Source: Cymbidium sinense (Eukaryota; Streptophyta; Magnoliopsida; Asparagales; Orchidaceae). From it: a stretch of DNA of 64,000 bases. The first letter of the stretch is position 1. Each line of letters starts with the position of its first letter. Under the pieces are notes generated by a model that saw nothing but the letters and a program-made list of their open reading frames with translations, was not told where the DNA came from and made no database searches. The position numbers and the translations under genes are program-made. Below are positions 1 through 12,581 of this stretch, piece after piece. The stretch lies in NCBI GenBank assembly GCA_021442155.1, contig CM038228.1, positions 89,485,737-89,549,736 on the forward strand. The letters run 5' to 3'.

Positions 1-340
1 TTGGGCGTGTAAACAACTCGAAGAAGAGGTCGAGAGGCTCATTCAACAAGGATATCTACGTCAATTTATGCAGAATCAATCAACTCATGCAAACATAACT
101 CCGGGGCAGACAACCATCACAAAAATAATAAAATAGTCGCTAAATAGTTGGAGAAATTGAAATAATCATAGGAGGACCACTATTATCTAATCAAGTCCTC
201 ATTGCCACCTCCAGAGAACCAGAGTTAAAGAAATCTTGTATTGATCATTTCATCACTTTTAATGACTCAGACTTAGAAGAAATCGAAGTTCCCCATCAAG
301 ATCCACTTGTCATCGGTCAGGGATGACCCATGCTATAATG
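1..340 (+). mobile_element. Decayed Ty3/gypsy (Tat-type) polyprotein, gag-protease/RT linker
   Basis: This is the left-truncated beginning of a retrotransposon that starts outside the window. Near position 15 one frame reads QLEEEVERLIQQGYLRQF, a motif typical of the region downstream of gag in plant Tat-type gypsy polyproteins. Around 225-330 another frame reads a phrase like ITFNDSDLEEIEVPHQDPL, matching the linker just before the reverse transcriptase in the same group (family pattern: acidic F-x-D-x-D-L then PH-x-D-x-L-V). Stops and frame changes separate the pieces, so it is non-functional. No 5' LTR or primer-binding site is visible because the element begins upstream. Confidence 0.7.
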
Positions 341-779
341 TTAAGAGAATTTTTGATAATGGGAGTTTTATTGTCTTATGTCTTTACTCCACATTTTTTA
401 GCATTGGCTTGGTTAGGGAAAAGCTCTAACCTTGCTAGGATCATTATATGGGTTTGATAATCGTCATGCAAGTGGATGATCACCCTTCCATTGTCCTCAG
501 AATTTTCTCGATAAGTGACTCATTCAATTCAATTCATGGTGTAAGTCAGATTATTTATCTTGCCTCCAATCAATTTTTGGTGATGTTACTTCGTATCCCA
601 TCTTAAGATGAAATTTCCAACCCCCATTGGGATTGGAGTGGTCTATGAAAATCAATAAATAGCACAATCATGTTATCTCGAGCTCAATCACCCTTGATGA
701 CCTTGACATCGATTTTAATTTTTTTTGAGATGAAGAAGTACCCCTAGAGCTTTATAGAAGACATGCTCCTGTTTCATTG

Positions 780-1710
780 TCGGATGACCAACCTTTATGA
801 ACGGTAATTGGATCTCTCAGCAGAAGGGTAAAATGCATAGACTTCTTGCACAAAAATCAAGACATCTTTGCTTGGAGTCTGACAAATATGCCTAAGGTCG
901 ACCTCAATGTGATCATGCACTCCCTCAAGATTGATCCAACATTCAAACTGATCATCCAAAAGAAGTGGAATTTTGCACCTGATCGCCTCCAAGCTATTGA
1001 ACAAGAAATTAACAAGCTCTTATGGGATTCATACGAAGTATATTACCTATATGGCTAGCAAATGTTGTTCATGGTTAAAAAAGCAAATGGAACTTAGAAG
1101 AATGTATTGATTACGATCTCAACAAAGCTTTGCAGAAGATAGTTTTTTTCTCCTCGAATTGATCAAATGATTGATGCTACGCATCAAATGCTTTTTTGAA
1201 TGACTCAAATACAACCAAATAAAATGGACCCAAGGATGAAGAAGTCACATCGTTTCAAACATATAAATATTGTTACCAAGTTATGTCGTTCGGTTAAAAA
1301 TACTAGTGCTACCTATCAACCTTATGAATTAAGGTTTTAAAGACCTCTTTACAATAGAGGTATATCGGATGACATGTTAGTAAAAAAGCTTGGAAGAATC
1401 ATATATTTGACTTAGAAATATGCTTTAACCTTCTTTGACATTATAACATGCGACTCAACCCGACCAAGTGTGCTTTTGGGTTACGTCAAGAAAATTTCTT
1501 GGGTTCATATTTACCCACTGTAGGATTGAAGCTAGTCCTAAGAAAATCAGAGCACTCAAAGATATGGCTCCTCCAAAGAATATCAAAGAAGTTCAAAGTT
1601 TGAATGGACGAATTATTGTCTTATCCTACTTCTTAGCCCGTTTTGGGGATAAATACTTATCATTCTTTAAAATATTAAAGGGAGCGAAAATAATAATTTT
1701 AGTGCGATGA
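780..1710 (+). pseudogene. Ty3/gypsy reverse transcriptase, broken
   Basis: The pieces lie in collinear order in different frames. Positions 846-1020 encode QDIFAWSLTNMPKVDLN and a segment ending DRLQAIEQEINKLL, the N-terminal RT block of plant gypsy elements. Positions 1070-1170 read MVKKANGT and then SPRIDQMIDAT, the LPRIDQLVD-type block. The catalytic box is seen near 1360 as Y-I-(extra base)-DDMLVKK, so the YxDD motif is interrupted by a one-base insertion. Positions 1450-1700 read TKCAFG, FLGFIFTH and MAPPKNIKEVQSLNGRI, the RT thumb/connection. Many stops and frameshifts rule out activity. Order and wording fit the Tat group of Ty3/gypsy. Confidence 0.9.
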
Positions 1711-2100
1711 ATGTCAACTACTTTTGAAACAACTAAGGATATTTAAGCATCTCCACCCTTACTATCTAAGCCTATTCAAGGAGAGATGTTATACATATAT
1801 CTCGCAGTCTCCTCCCATGCAATAAACTCAATTTTAGTGCGAGAGAAAAATGCAATACAATGACCAATTTACTATGTCAGCAAAATTCTCTCTGATATAA
1901 AGTAGTTATCCTTGGCGAGATAAGATGGCTTTAGCTTTAGTTTTCTCAGAAAAAAAATTGCATCCATACTTCCAAGCTCACACCATTGGTGTTTATACCC
2001 ATTTACCATTGAGGGTCATTCTACAGAAATAAGAGGCATCTGGGAGGTTAATCAAATGATCTGTAGAATTGGGAGAGTTTGATATATATTTTCTACCCGG
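1711..2100 (+). pseudogene. Ty3/gypsy first RNase H domain, broken
   Basis: Directly after the RT, a frame with stops reads SPPLLSKPIQGEMLYIYLAV, followed by the IYYVSK block and, nearer 1960-2090, the PYFQAHTI and LGEFDIYFLPG phrases. These correspond in order to the usual gypsy RNase H that follows the reverse transcriptase. It is adjacent to a second, different RNase H domain downstream. That dual arrangement is the known hallmark of the Tat lineage. Inactive because of stop codons and frame changes. Confidence 0.85.
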
Positions 2101-2770
2101 GCCAGACATAGAGTCTCAAGTACACGCAAACTTTATACTGGGATGCACTACCCCTACTCCAAATGAGCTATCTATTACACCTCTTTCGTCTCCTCAATGG
2201 ACCCTCTATGTTGATGGAGCTTCAAGAAATACTAGTGCCGGAGCAGGAATCTTACTTATTTTCCCCAACAAGATACCTTAGAGTATGGACTTCACCTAAA
2301 ATTCCCTGCAACTAATAATATGGTTGAATATGAGGTTCTCATCGTAAGGTTGAGACTTACCATCAATTGTGATGCTCAAAACTTAATGATCCATAGTGAC
2401 TCTTAGCTTGTCGCCTCCCAGGTTGAGGAAAACTTTAATGCTCATAATCCACAACTAGCACAATACCTCAGCTTGGTGAAGTCACTTCTTGCCCATATCA
2501 AGACACATCAAATCATTCAAATACTTCGAGAGAAGAACACTCAAGTTAATTCTCTCGCTAAGCTCGCTACCTCTGCTATGGGAAATCTATTTAAGAGAAG
2601 GTGTGTTGAGAAAATATAATTTCCTAGTATCCAAGGGTCATGGGTAATACAAGCAATTAATGAGATGAACGAACCATCATGGATGGACCACATCCTATTA
2701 TTTCTAGAAGAATGGTCCCTTCCTGAAGACCAACTGCTACAACTCGTCTCCGAAGACAAGCTGTAAATTT
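2101..2770 (+). pseudogene. Second (archaeal-type) RNase H domain of a Tat element, broken
   Basis: A frame from about 2195 reads WTLYVDGASRNTSAGAGILL, the first catalytic Asp block of the additional RNase H found in Tat-lineage elements. After one stop at 2281 it continues with the NNMVEYE block (catalytic Glu), the HSDS block with a stop right after it, and near 2550 the NSLAKLATSA block (family form: ADALAKLAS). The domain order RT, RNase H, second RNase H, integrase supports assignment to Tat. Disabled by in-frame stops. Confidence 0.85.
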
Positions 2771-3850
2771 TATTATTATTGGAGGTGAATTATACAAACG
2801 AGCTTTCTCTAGGCCATACCTTAAATATCTCTCACCATTAGAGGCTGAATATGCATTAAGAGAACTTCACTCTGAGATATGTGAAAACACTAGGAGGAAG
2901 GCTAGCCTTAAAATTATGAGGCAAGGGTTCTATTAGCCTCGATGAGGAAAGGCACCTTTTATAAAAAAATGTGCGTTGTTAGTTGCACTCTAACCTCTCT
3001 CATACACCATGGACTTTGCTCAATAGGAATTGATATCATGGGACCTTTTCGTAGCGTCGGGGGAAAGTTTATCATTTTAGATGTTGACTACTTCACTAAA
3101 TGGGTTGCTGAACCACTCACTAAAATCATGGAGGCAAACACTAAACAATTTATTTAGAAAATAGAATATGTCAATTCAATCTTCTTATAAATATCATCAC
3201 TGACAATAGAACCCAATATACTGGAAAATTTTCTCTTTTTTAAAGATCTTCACATTCAATTTGTTGTATATGGTTGTAGCCTATCCTCAAACTAATGGAC
3301 AAATTGAAGCTACCAACAAGATTATACTCAAAGGGTTAAAAATGTATCTCGAGAAGGCTGGGGGGCAATGGGTTGAAGAGCTCTCTAATATTCTTTGGGC
3401 TTACCGCACTACATCGTGAACTCTGATTGGTAAGACACCATATAATTTATGTTTCGACATAGAAGTTATTATACCAATAGATATCGGGATTCCAAGTCTA
3501 AGAGTTCAATCATTCAATCATAATAGTAATGAAGAAAAACTCCGACATAACTTGGACATACTCTCCAAACTGACATGGCACTGCACTTCTTCCACCAAAG
3601 GGTAGCTCATCACTTCAACAGAAGAGTGAAACCTAATCCCATCTTTATTGATGACTTGGTCCTACAAAGTCTTGAAGCTGTGGGCAAAGGCCCTCAACGC
3701 AATAAGCTCTCACCTCTTTGGGATGACCCTTATGTGGTTACAGGTGTGTTCAAGCCAAAAACATTTAAGCTCAAGGATCCAGATGGAAAAGCCTTGCTCG
3801 AACTTGGAACATGTAGAATCTCCAGAAGTATTAATAGTAATCCCTACTAC
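2771..3850 (+). pseudogene. Ty3/gypsy integrase, broken
   Basis: The zinc-binding region is partly recognisable at 2790-2940 (YLKYLSPLEAEYALRELH). The catalytic core follows at 3010-3160 with IGIDIMGPF and FIILDVDYFTKWVAEPL, the first catalytic Asp region. Positions 3280-3420 read YPQTNGQIEATNKIIL and WVEELSNILWAYRTT, carrying the catalytic Glu region. Positions 3575-3840 encode the C-terminal part (FFHQRVAHHFNRRVKP, LSPLWDDPYVVT). Breaks near 3170-3270 and 3418 destroy the frame. This is the 3' end of pol; what follows is untranslated element DNA. Confidence 0.9.
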
Positions 3851-4071
3851 ATAAATATTGTAACTTTTATTTTATCTCGTTTATCATTTCTTCTTCCACT
3901 CATATCTTTGTTAAAATTATCTTATGATTATATCACCGACCTTATCAAAGTAATAAGTTTATGGCCTTTTCTTTCAAGCATATTCCTTCATTTAATCCTC
4001 CCACTTAAAAAATGCACAACTCACGTTGTGTCTAAGTTGGGGCATGATCAATCCCAAGGGGATTTGATCAA

Positions 4072-4380
4072 ACCTTTTTCATACAGGTAAAGTTACTTTG
4101 ACTAATGCCTAGAATAGGTCAAAAAGTCATTGGTGGACATTCCACGACCTCTTCCATACATGTAAGAAGTCAAGTAACACTTTGATTAATACCTAGGATA
4201 GGTCAAAAAGTCATTGGTGGACATTTCACGGCCTTTTTCATACAAGTAAAACATCAATTAATATATTGACTAATACCTAGGATAGGCCAAAACGTCCTTG
4301 GTGGACTTCCCATGACCTCTTCTTTATAGGTTAGTGTCATCGAATAATATTCTAACCAATCACCTCAGATAGGTCAAAAT
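4072..4380 (+). repeat. Tandem array 1, about 4 units of 75-85 bp, between pol and the antisense ORF
   Basis: Four diverged units begin near 4083, 4158, 4242 and 4325. Each carries a CCTAGGATAGGTCAAAA-like core followed by GTCATTGGTGGACAT and a CACGACCTCTTC-like segment. Such hypervariable tandem repeats after pol are known in Tat-lineage elements, where the 3' untranslated region can seed satellite DNA. Confidence 0.85.
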
Positions 4381-4526
4381 AAAACGAAAGCAAATCCCAA
4401 AATTTTTGGTTTACTGATGTCATTGATAGCTCTAACATGATGATATAAGAAAGAATCAAAATTCTGGATACAAAAAATAATAACAATACATAGATAAAAG
4501 GGAAAGAAATGCATCCTCAAGTGATA

Positions 4527-6171
4527 CTACATGATATCAAAGTCCTCTGCGGAAGATGCTCCTTTAAACTCACTCTCAACCCCTTCATCTCCTGAATTTG
4601 GCAAAGGATCTTTAAATACTTGGCTGGGAGACAGGTTCTCAATACTAGCTCCAGTTTTGCGATGTACTAAGCAGATTCCTTTTAGGAATCCTTGGATGAA
4701 GCCTTCCTCCAAACATTAGCTCTAAGTGCTTCACTTCAACATCAATAATATGATTATGAGCTTCTTGGATATGATCCTCGATAGCATTGTGATAAGCTAG
4801 GGAGTTCTTAAAGTCTTTCACTGCATTCAAGGAGACTTCATTTGCTTCCGCTTCTGACATTACAAGTTCCTTCTCAGAAAGATGGTCTTGTAATACTTTT
4901 TTCTCCAGTTCAAGAGCTTTCTTCTCTACTACAAATGCCTTGAGTCTTTTCTCTTTCTGGTGAGTCTCTTCCCTCACCTCAATCAGCTCATCATGAGTAC
5001 ACTCCACCTCTTGACACTATAGAGAAAGAGAAGTTGACATGTTTGCTAGCTCAGTTGTACACCTGATTAGCTGATCCTCCACAGCTGCCACTTATTTTAC
5101 CTTAGCACTCATCTTTCGCTCATACTCGCCTTGCAAGTATTTTACCTTCACAAATTCAGTGTTCCACTCTTCTAGAGTGACACCCAAATGAGCCATAAGC
5201 CCTAACGTTTAGGCTACCTACAATTAAAAAATCACAAATATTACACAAAGAAAAAAAAGGAAAGAAGAAAAGAAAAGAAGAAAATGCTAATTCTTCGCTG
5301 GTTGACGTCGGTCATACATACTTTAACACTTATTCAGGAATATGCGGCTTCGAGAAATGAATCCCCACATTATGAGTTTAGATAACTAAACTCTCATAAG
5401 CCAACTCAGGGCGAACATCTTCTCCGTAAATATTTGATATAGTTACTTGATGTTTATTTTCTTTAAAGAAGAAATATTGTTATGATGATTTGTAATGCTA
5501 CTTGAAAGAATCCTATGAATATGAGGAGACCTTTCATCACCTTTACTTGATCTCTTCAATGAAAGAGCATGAGATCTCCCTGCCTAAATGGAAAGGCCAA
5601 CCTTGAACATTCTATCTTCAATTATATACTTGTCAATGTGACGTAACTCATGCTGCAAGCTTCCTACATTAGGAATATTAAGAGTTGTTAGGATTTCATT
5701 TTTTTTCAATTAGCAATTGATCTGGAAGGTCATTCAATCTTCCACATCTCTCAGGGAGGCTTCACTTATTTTTCATAAAAAAGAACCCAATAGACCAATT
5801 TCTAGATGGATCACATGCTGAAAATTCTATCCAATTCTTTATAGCTCGATAAGAAACATATCCCTCAGTATCACATGTGAATCTACACATTCGACACAAG
5901 TATTTGATGTTCAAAGTCGCACCACGCTCTCTAAAGAAGATAATCAAATCAACAATGATCACTAAAGCTCGAAATGAAAATTGTGACAAGCTATACAACA
6001 TATTTTAAAGACTTCAATCAATTCAGGAGACAAAGGGAATTGCAATCTCGCATGAAGAATCATCTCAAAAATAATAAAGTATCTTGGCAGAAGAGAACAT
6101 GCTCGATCAAACTTTTTGGCAATAATAGCCACCAACTCATTGAGGAAATAAAATTTCCTATGGAGCACCAT
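4527..6171 (-). pseudogene. Antisense ORF of the Tat element ('putative gypsy type transposon' protein), broken
   Basis: Read on the minus strand from 6171 down, the pieces are collinear. The N-terminal block ends FEMILHARLQFPLSPEL (near 6040), continues as LIIFFRERGATLNIKYL (near 5930) and IKNWIEFSACDPSRNWSIGF, then NEILTTLNIPNVGSLQHELR. This resembles the plant-specific domain described as 'putative gypsy type transposon' that certain Tat elements carry in antisense. The C-terminal half (about 5200 to 4645) is rich in Glu, Lys and Leu heptads (EEWNTEFVKVKYLQGEYERK, LELEKKVLQDHLSEKEL), a likely coiled coil, and ends at 4527. At least three frame changes and several stops show it is dead. Its function in intact elements is unknown. 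Confidence 0.75.
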
Positions 6172-6589
6172 TAAGCTGTCAACTGTGATAGTGGATGATA
6201 TATCGTCACGCTATTGATTCTCTTTCAGCTATCATCATGTGAAAATACATAATAAATTTGAAACAAAAAAGAGGAGAGAAAGACAAAGGTCTGAGAATTG
6301 TGTGAAATAACTCACTCACCCCAATACTTGGACATATCATTTCCTGGCTTTGTTGCTCACGGACAGTTTTGGATAAAATTTTCCTACGATCTGACAAAAA
6401 ATATATGCATACATATGAGATCAAAAAAGAAAAAAAATCTATTTATCTCTAATGATACTCTGAAATTACCTGTCATATTTTTTGAGTTTTTCGAGGGATG
6501 GTTCCTAATTGACATTTCATCTTAGTTGTCAATGAACCATCCATTGGTTTCAAATTCAATTTTCTACAAGAAAAAGTAGAAAATATGAG

Positions 6590-7050
6590 CCTTGATCACC
6601 TTCAAACTTGGTCGGTCTAATGAGGCGGTTGGCGTCTCTCGAGGGAAAACCGAGCCTCAGTATGAACGGGTCTTGGTCGCCTCCCCGGCGGTCGGACGAT
6701 GACTTGGCGCTCTCGAGGGAAAATGTAGCCTCACCGTATGAACTACATGTCTTGATCCTCCAAACACAGTGATCGGCGAGATAGTTGACACCTCTCGAGG
6801 GAAAATTGAGCTCAGTATGATCTGGGTCTTGATCACCTGGAACGGTCGGCAGCAGTTGACATCTCTCTCAAGTGAAAACCGGAGCATCGGTGTATGAACT
6901 ACGGTCCCTGATCACCTCCAAAAGGTCGGCGAGGACACTTCTTCTCGAGGGAAAATGAACCTCGCCATATGAACTACATTGCCTCCAAACTCACTTGATC
7001 ACGATGTGATTGGCCTCTCGAGGAAAATCGAGCCTTATGAACTATGGATC
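6590..7050 (-). repeat. Tandem array 2, about 6 units of 70-81 bp
   Basis: The motif CTCTCGAGGGAAAA recurs at about 6635, 6711, 6792, 6862 (degenerate), 6940 and 7014, each time with a downstream GTATGAACTA-like segment, a TTGATCACCTCCAAA-like segment and a GGTCGG motif. It lies just upstream (in transcription sense) of the antisense ORF and is richer in GC than the surroundings. Its unit differs from tandem array 1. Confidence 0.85.
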
Positions 7051-7216
7051 CAGCAAAGTAAATGGTCTTCTCTTAAGAAGAACATCAGAGCTTCACTGAC
7101 AAAAAGAAAAGAAAAAAAATTTACCCTAGCCCTTGAACTTCTGCTAGATAATTTCTCATCGAATGCAGAAGAACACTAGAGCATATGAGTTGTGTCTCTT
7201 TACTTGACCCTAGGAG

Positions 7217-7228
7217 GGTTTTTATAGA
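7217..7228 (-). promoter_or_regulatory. Possible TATA box for the antisense ORF
   Basis: On the minus strand the sequence reads CGTCTATAAAAACCCTCC, a good plant TATA context. It lies about 1 kb upstream of the antisense ORF and just beyond tandem array 2. The next 30 or so bases (about 7185) would be the start site. The assignment is by sequence only. Confidence 0.35.
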
Positions 7229-7574
7229 CGTATTATAGGGCAAAAAGGGAATAAATAAAAATATGTAAAGAAATAGAAAAAACTAAAAATAACAGAAAAA
7301 AATGCTCATCTGCATTGCACATCGCGTAGGCCAGCGAACCGCGCCCGATCGGCTCGTAGCGCCGTGGCGTCCAGAATAGAGCCATGAACACCCACTACCC
7401 GCGATGCATCCACTTTCATGATCATATTCTTGTGCCATGAAGAGATTCTCTAAACTATATGTAATGCAAAGGTAAATAAACTCACAAATTTCATTGAAGA
7501 ATTTATTATTTTCAATTATTTTACATATATTTTTGGATGATAGAGATAATGTCATTCAAAAATAGGGGTCAACT

Positions 7575-8487
7575 GATATGGCATTAAAAATTTCACTAGT
7601 CGAAGCACGAATCTTGATGTAACAGATCTTAAATTAACTAGTCAGATCAAGTACTTAAAATATCATTGGAAACTTTGGGATATCACTTAAATTCCTAAAT
7701 AGTTCTTAAATATGGAGTATTTAAGATCAAATTGAGGGTCTTGATGTGTCGAATCTGACAAACCCAAGATCTCTTGATTCTGACTTATTTGAGCATTCAA
7801 ATATTTAAAATACATCATATGATCAAGAGAATTATTTTGAGCCGTCCGATGAAGTGGTTTGGATTTTGCATGTATTTACAGAAACGTCATCCCTCTAATC
7901 TATAAATAGTCTCATTTTTTTTTGAGGGAGCCAAGCTAAAGAGAAGAGAGAGAGGCTCAAGATCCTCCAAGTATAATCTGCCACCAGCTCGTCGACCTAT
8001 TGGCCATACCATGCCACGCCATTCGCCACCATCGCGGTCCTCACCACCATCAATACCGGTCATTCAATCGACCGTACATTGATTATCGCCGTCGGCCGCG
8101 CGGTCACTGATGCCGTCATTGCGATCATCCATGTCGTCGTCGTATCGACCACCACCGCACTACCGTCATTGTCTCCGCGGTCATCTCCGCCGATCTCGAT
8201 TATCGCTATTCACCATCACCAACGCCACAACTCTACATTGCATAGCTCTTGTTACTGATTGATTCTTGTTAGGCTTTCTCATATACAATTATATAATCCG
8301 TTATCGAGAAAACTTTATACTCAAAATATAAGTGGAATATTTTTCTTGGGCCATAATTTTCTCCCTCTTGGTTTTTCACGTAAAATCGAGTCTTATTCAT
8401 TCTTCAAATATCTGTGTCTTGGATTTCACAAAAAGTTAAGATGTAAACTTTTATTCTACCGCATTTGATTTTCTAGCACGCAACAAA
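7575..8487 (+). mobile_element. Candidate 3' LTR of the Tat element
   Basis: A purine-rich AAAAATAGGGG at 7557-7567 could be a polypurine tract. Sequence from TGATATGG (7575) to GCACGCAACA (8486) would give a TG...CA LTR of about 0.9 kb. Inside it, CTATAAATAG (about 7908-7917) is a plausible TATA box, followed by a purine-rich stretch and a GC-rich segment. No second LTR copy is in the window, so the ends cannot be verified. Confidence 0.4.
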
Positions 8488-9899
8488 ATATATATATATA
8501 TATATATCAGGAATGGTTGTCTTTATTTATAATACATAATAAGCTATTTTTTCTTATTTACAAAAAAGTATTTTGATTTTCTTATAAAAGATTGAATTAG
8601 AGACTTTTATAATAATGCTTTATGTTTTTTTTTTTTTTTTTTTTTTTTTTGTTATGAGAGATAAATCATAAAATATATGACTCGAATTTGTACCTTGAAA
8701 AAAAAATCTTCTCTTTTAACTACTAGGCTACGAATTAGTGTTCTATATCATTCATTTAATATGTACATTCCATAGAAAGCAAGTCAAGATTAAGAGGACA
8801 ATCTTAGATGAAGCCTCTAAAGGACATTTCTATTAATGTCCTTGAAACGATTGTATTTGGCAGATCATCTCTATCATTTGTTGATCTATTAGCTCAATAG
8901 AAAGTGAGTCGTGAAGGACTCTTAGTATAGTCTTGAAATAATGTTCATGTTAATGTCTCCTGCACAAATATAGTTAAGAAATTTCTTCTCCTTTATCATT
9001 TGCTAATGTATTAGTTCTATGCAAGGCAAATTAAGATTAGGAGCAACCTTAGCTGGAGCTTAACTATTGACTTTACAATACTTTCTTTGTTGAAAGACGC
9101 TCTACAAAATATGCCCATCCCAACGCAATTATAAAAAATTTTATTATTCATGCTTTCATTGCTCGATGATGCTATAATCCTTGCAACTGCTTATGTTTAT
9201 TTAAATTTAACACTAATGATGATCAATGTAAAAAACTTTAAGGACTTATTTGGGATCAATTTTATTTATTTTTATTTTTATGTTATTTTTAAAAATATAT
9301 TGATTTAATATAAATTATAATTATTTCTTTTTATTTGTCTTTTTTTTAATTATATAATTCTTAAAAATATTCAAAAATAACTTCTGAATATTTTGAGTGA
9401 TTTATACACAATCATTATCATCAAACATATATTTTTTCTAATCAAAATATAAATTAAATAATAAATAATAAAAATAAAAGAAATAAAAGTGATCCCCAAT
9501 AGTCCCTTAACACATCATCATTTCTCAACAAATCTTATAGTTATAATTTAATGTTAAGAAGATAAATTATATATTTCTATTATTTTGAATGTTTTAATAT
9601 GTAATAATTCTAAAGTAATTGAGCATTTTTTTTTTTCTAATGTACAAAGCCTTCAAATATTATTTAATAAATTAATAATATTAATCGGGAGAGTATTAAT
9701 TTGAATTATACAAACCACCACTCTCAAATTATTTATGAAACTGATTTATTGTCAAATTTAAAGCTGAAAAATATTTAAAGTAATTGAATATTAAATATGT
9801 ACAATTTTAGAATCTAAAGAAAAGATTGGAGTGGCCCTCATCTCAATTCAATAATAATTTTAGATAAATAAACATAATATTTTTTTTTATGTTCTTCTC

Positions 9900-9904
<5 letters not shown>

Positions 9905-9993
<89 letters not shown>
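9905..9993. repeat. (AT)n microsatellite
   Basis: About 44 uninterrupted AT dinucleotides. Confidence 0.98.
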
Positions 9994-9997
<4 letters not shown>

Positions 9998-10192
9998 CAA
10001 TATATTGAATTTAATTATCACTGAAATATCCATCCAGCGAAGTTAAAAAATAATAATTCTTTTCAACAATCTCTAAATAGAATAAAATATTTTATTTTTT
10101 TGCACCTCATCAAAATGCAGGTGTAATAATTTATATTTGAAGGATTTATATAGAAAAATATGAGTTGTAATCTTATTATTTATTTCTTAGAG

Positions 10193-10450
10193 AAATTTAC
10201 ATGAATAGCACAAAATTCTTATGTATTTATATATCTAATACATAAAGTTTGATATTTATAAATTAACATATTTCCTATGCATAAAAAAGTGCATTTCACT
10301 CTTAAAAAAATAATGATAATGTTATTTTTGATGTATAGTGTGCTTTTTTTAATGTTATATCAAAGATTTAGGTGTCATCTTTGTAAATATATAATTTTAA
10401 ATGTTAAACAAATAAATATATAAGAATTAAGTGCTATGTATGTAAACGCC
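10193..10450. repeat. Palindromic MITE-like repeat, copy A
   Basis: The left arm begins AAATTTACATGAATAGCACA and contains AATTCTTATGTATTTATATA. The right arm ends with AAGAATTAAGTGCTATGTAT then GTAAACGCC, the inverted counterpart. The centre has TATGCATAAAAAAGTGCATTT and TTATTTTTGATGTATA segments shared with the other copies. Confidence 0.8.
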
Positions 10451-11437
10451 CTACAAAGAAATTTGCAAATAGTATTAAACTCGCACAAATCTGAATTTAG
10501 TATATTTTAAGGCAATTAAATTTTGAAAATTGTTTGGCAAGATAAAGAATAAATTTAATTAAGTCATAATAAACTGTTAAGATGTTGTTTAGGATGTAAA
10601 TCTATCAATTAAAATAAGGTTTAAATAATAATTAGTGATGTTAAAATTAAAGTATCTTAACAACTTATTGAGTGTAAATATCATTTCAGTTAATTATTAA
10701 TTATTAAATGATCAAATTGATTAAATTCAATTGCTTTATTATAGTTAGATTTAATCTTAGTTCTACTGGTGAAAGATTTATTAAAATTACTAGATATTTT
10801 AAATCATAATTAGTATAAGATAATATTCAAATAAATTATTATTTAATTACTTATAAGATTAATTTAATGCAAAAATTTTCATTTATTTAAATTATAATAC
10901 CCTTTTATTTAAGGATTTTAGTTTTAGCTCGAAAATTGAGGATCCTTCAAAATCGAATCAAAATTTGGATGGATCGTGATATCAATTGACATTGAGTTGA
11001 GCTATGAGCCAATGATTTGGATCGAACTTTTTTCGAGCCGATCTCGAGCTGGGCATAGATCGGATTGAACCAGCTTGAGATCGGATCGAATTTATCTATT
11101 ACTAAAAATATTTAAATTTATATATAATACTTCTAAGTTTGTAATAATAAAATTATTTCTAAAAGTAAATGTATAGAGATAACTTCTAATCTTTTAAAAT
11201 AAATATAATATATTTATAACTATAAATATTAGTTATTTAAAACTAAATTTTTTTATATTTCATGCACTTAATTCAATATTTTTTAAAATTTTTTAATAAT
11301 TATTTTTATTAATTTAAGTTACATGCTCAAAATGAGCCAACTCAATTCGAATTCGATCAAAAAAAATTTAAAAATGTTGATTTCGAGCCAACTCGAAATC
11401 AATTAGAAAATAAGCCAATCTATTTGAAATCGAATAG

Positions 11438-11610
<173 letters not shown>

Positions 11611-11662
11611 GTTGTTTATTATTATTATTTTTTATTTTTTATTTTTATTTTATTAATTTTTT

Positions 11663-11716
<54 letters not shown>

Positions 11717-12009
11717 TAATTAAAGCTTAGTAATTAAATTTTTTGTATACAAAAAGACGGCCTAAATTCAATCTCACCCTGATTTTTAGGATTATTGTAT
11801 TTCATTATAATTAACACCAACAATAAAATTTCAAGCCATTTCAACACGGAATAGAATAAAATAAAATAATTTTCAAAGAAATAACATAAACAAGAATTTT
11901 GCTCAAAACTCATTTACATATCTCCTTCAACATCTCTCATCATGAACTCGTCTTCTTTCTTACATTATTAATACCACCAACACCTCCTACAAAGAGCTCT
12001 CATTGCATA

Positions 12010-12185
12010 TTAGTATTATATTACATGATTTAAAACTCTTAAATTTATTTAAGATTAGTTAATATTAAATATTTGAGAAATTATTTTACTATGCACAAAA
12101 AGTTACATTTCTTTTTAAAAATTAATAATATTATTATTTAATTAATATTAAAGATATGAGCGATATTTTGTAAATATAATTTAAA

Positions 12186-12240
<55 letters not shown>

Positions 12241-12266
12241 AATTATATGCTATGTATCTAAATTCT
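12010..12266. repeat. Palindromic MITE-like repeat, degenerate copy B with internal (AT)n
   Basis: The right arm reads AAGAATTATATGCTATGTAT before CTAAATTC at 12236-12266, and the centre (TATGCACAAAAAGTTACATTT) matches the family. An (AT)n run of about 50 bp (12187-12236) sits exactly where the family has TATATAAATA. Confidence 0.6.
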
Positions 12267-12581
12267 TCTAATTCTTTTATATTATAATAATCTTAAAAAG
12301 ATCAAAAATTTTGAGTTTTTTTACTATAATTTTGATCATGGCATTATAATTTATTTTTGCCTCTAAATAATAGCAAAAAGATTTATATTAAAATATATAA
12401 TTTATTTTAGGTAGATTAATATTAATATTATATTTTATATTTAGATATTAAATATATAAATCCCCATTACATTTTTCCAAAAAAATCCATATTTTTCATA
12501 TTTAAATCAAAGACAGTTACTAGCGATTGAGAACAGACTACAAGAGCCTTAGCAGTGAAGCGACCAAACTCGAAGCAGGAA

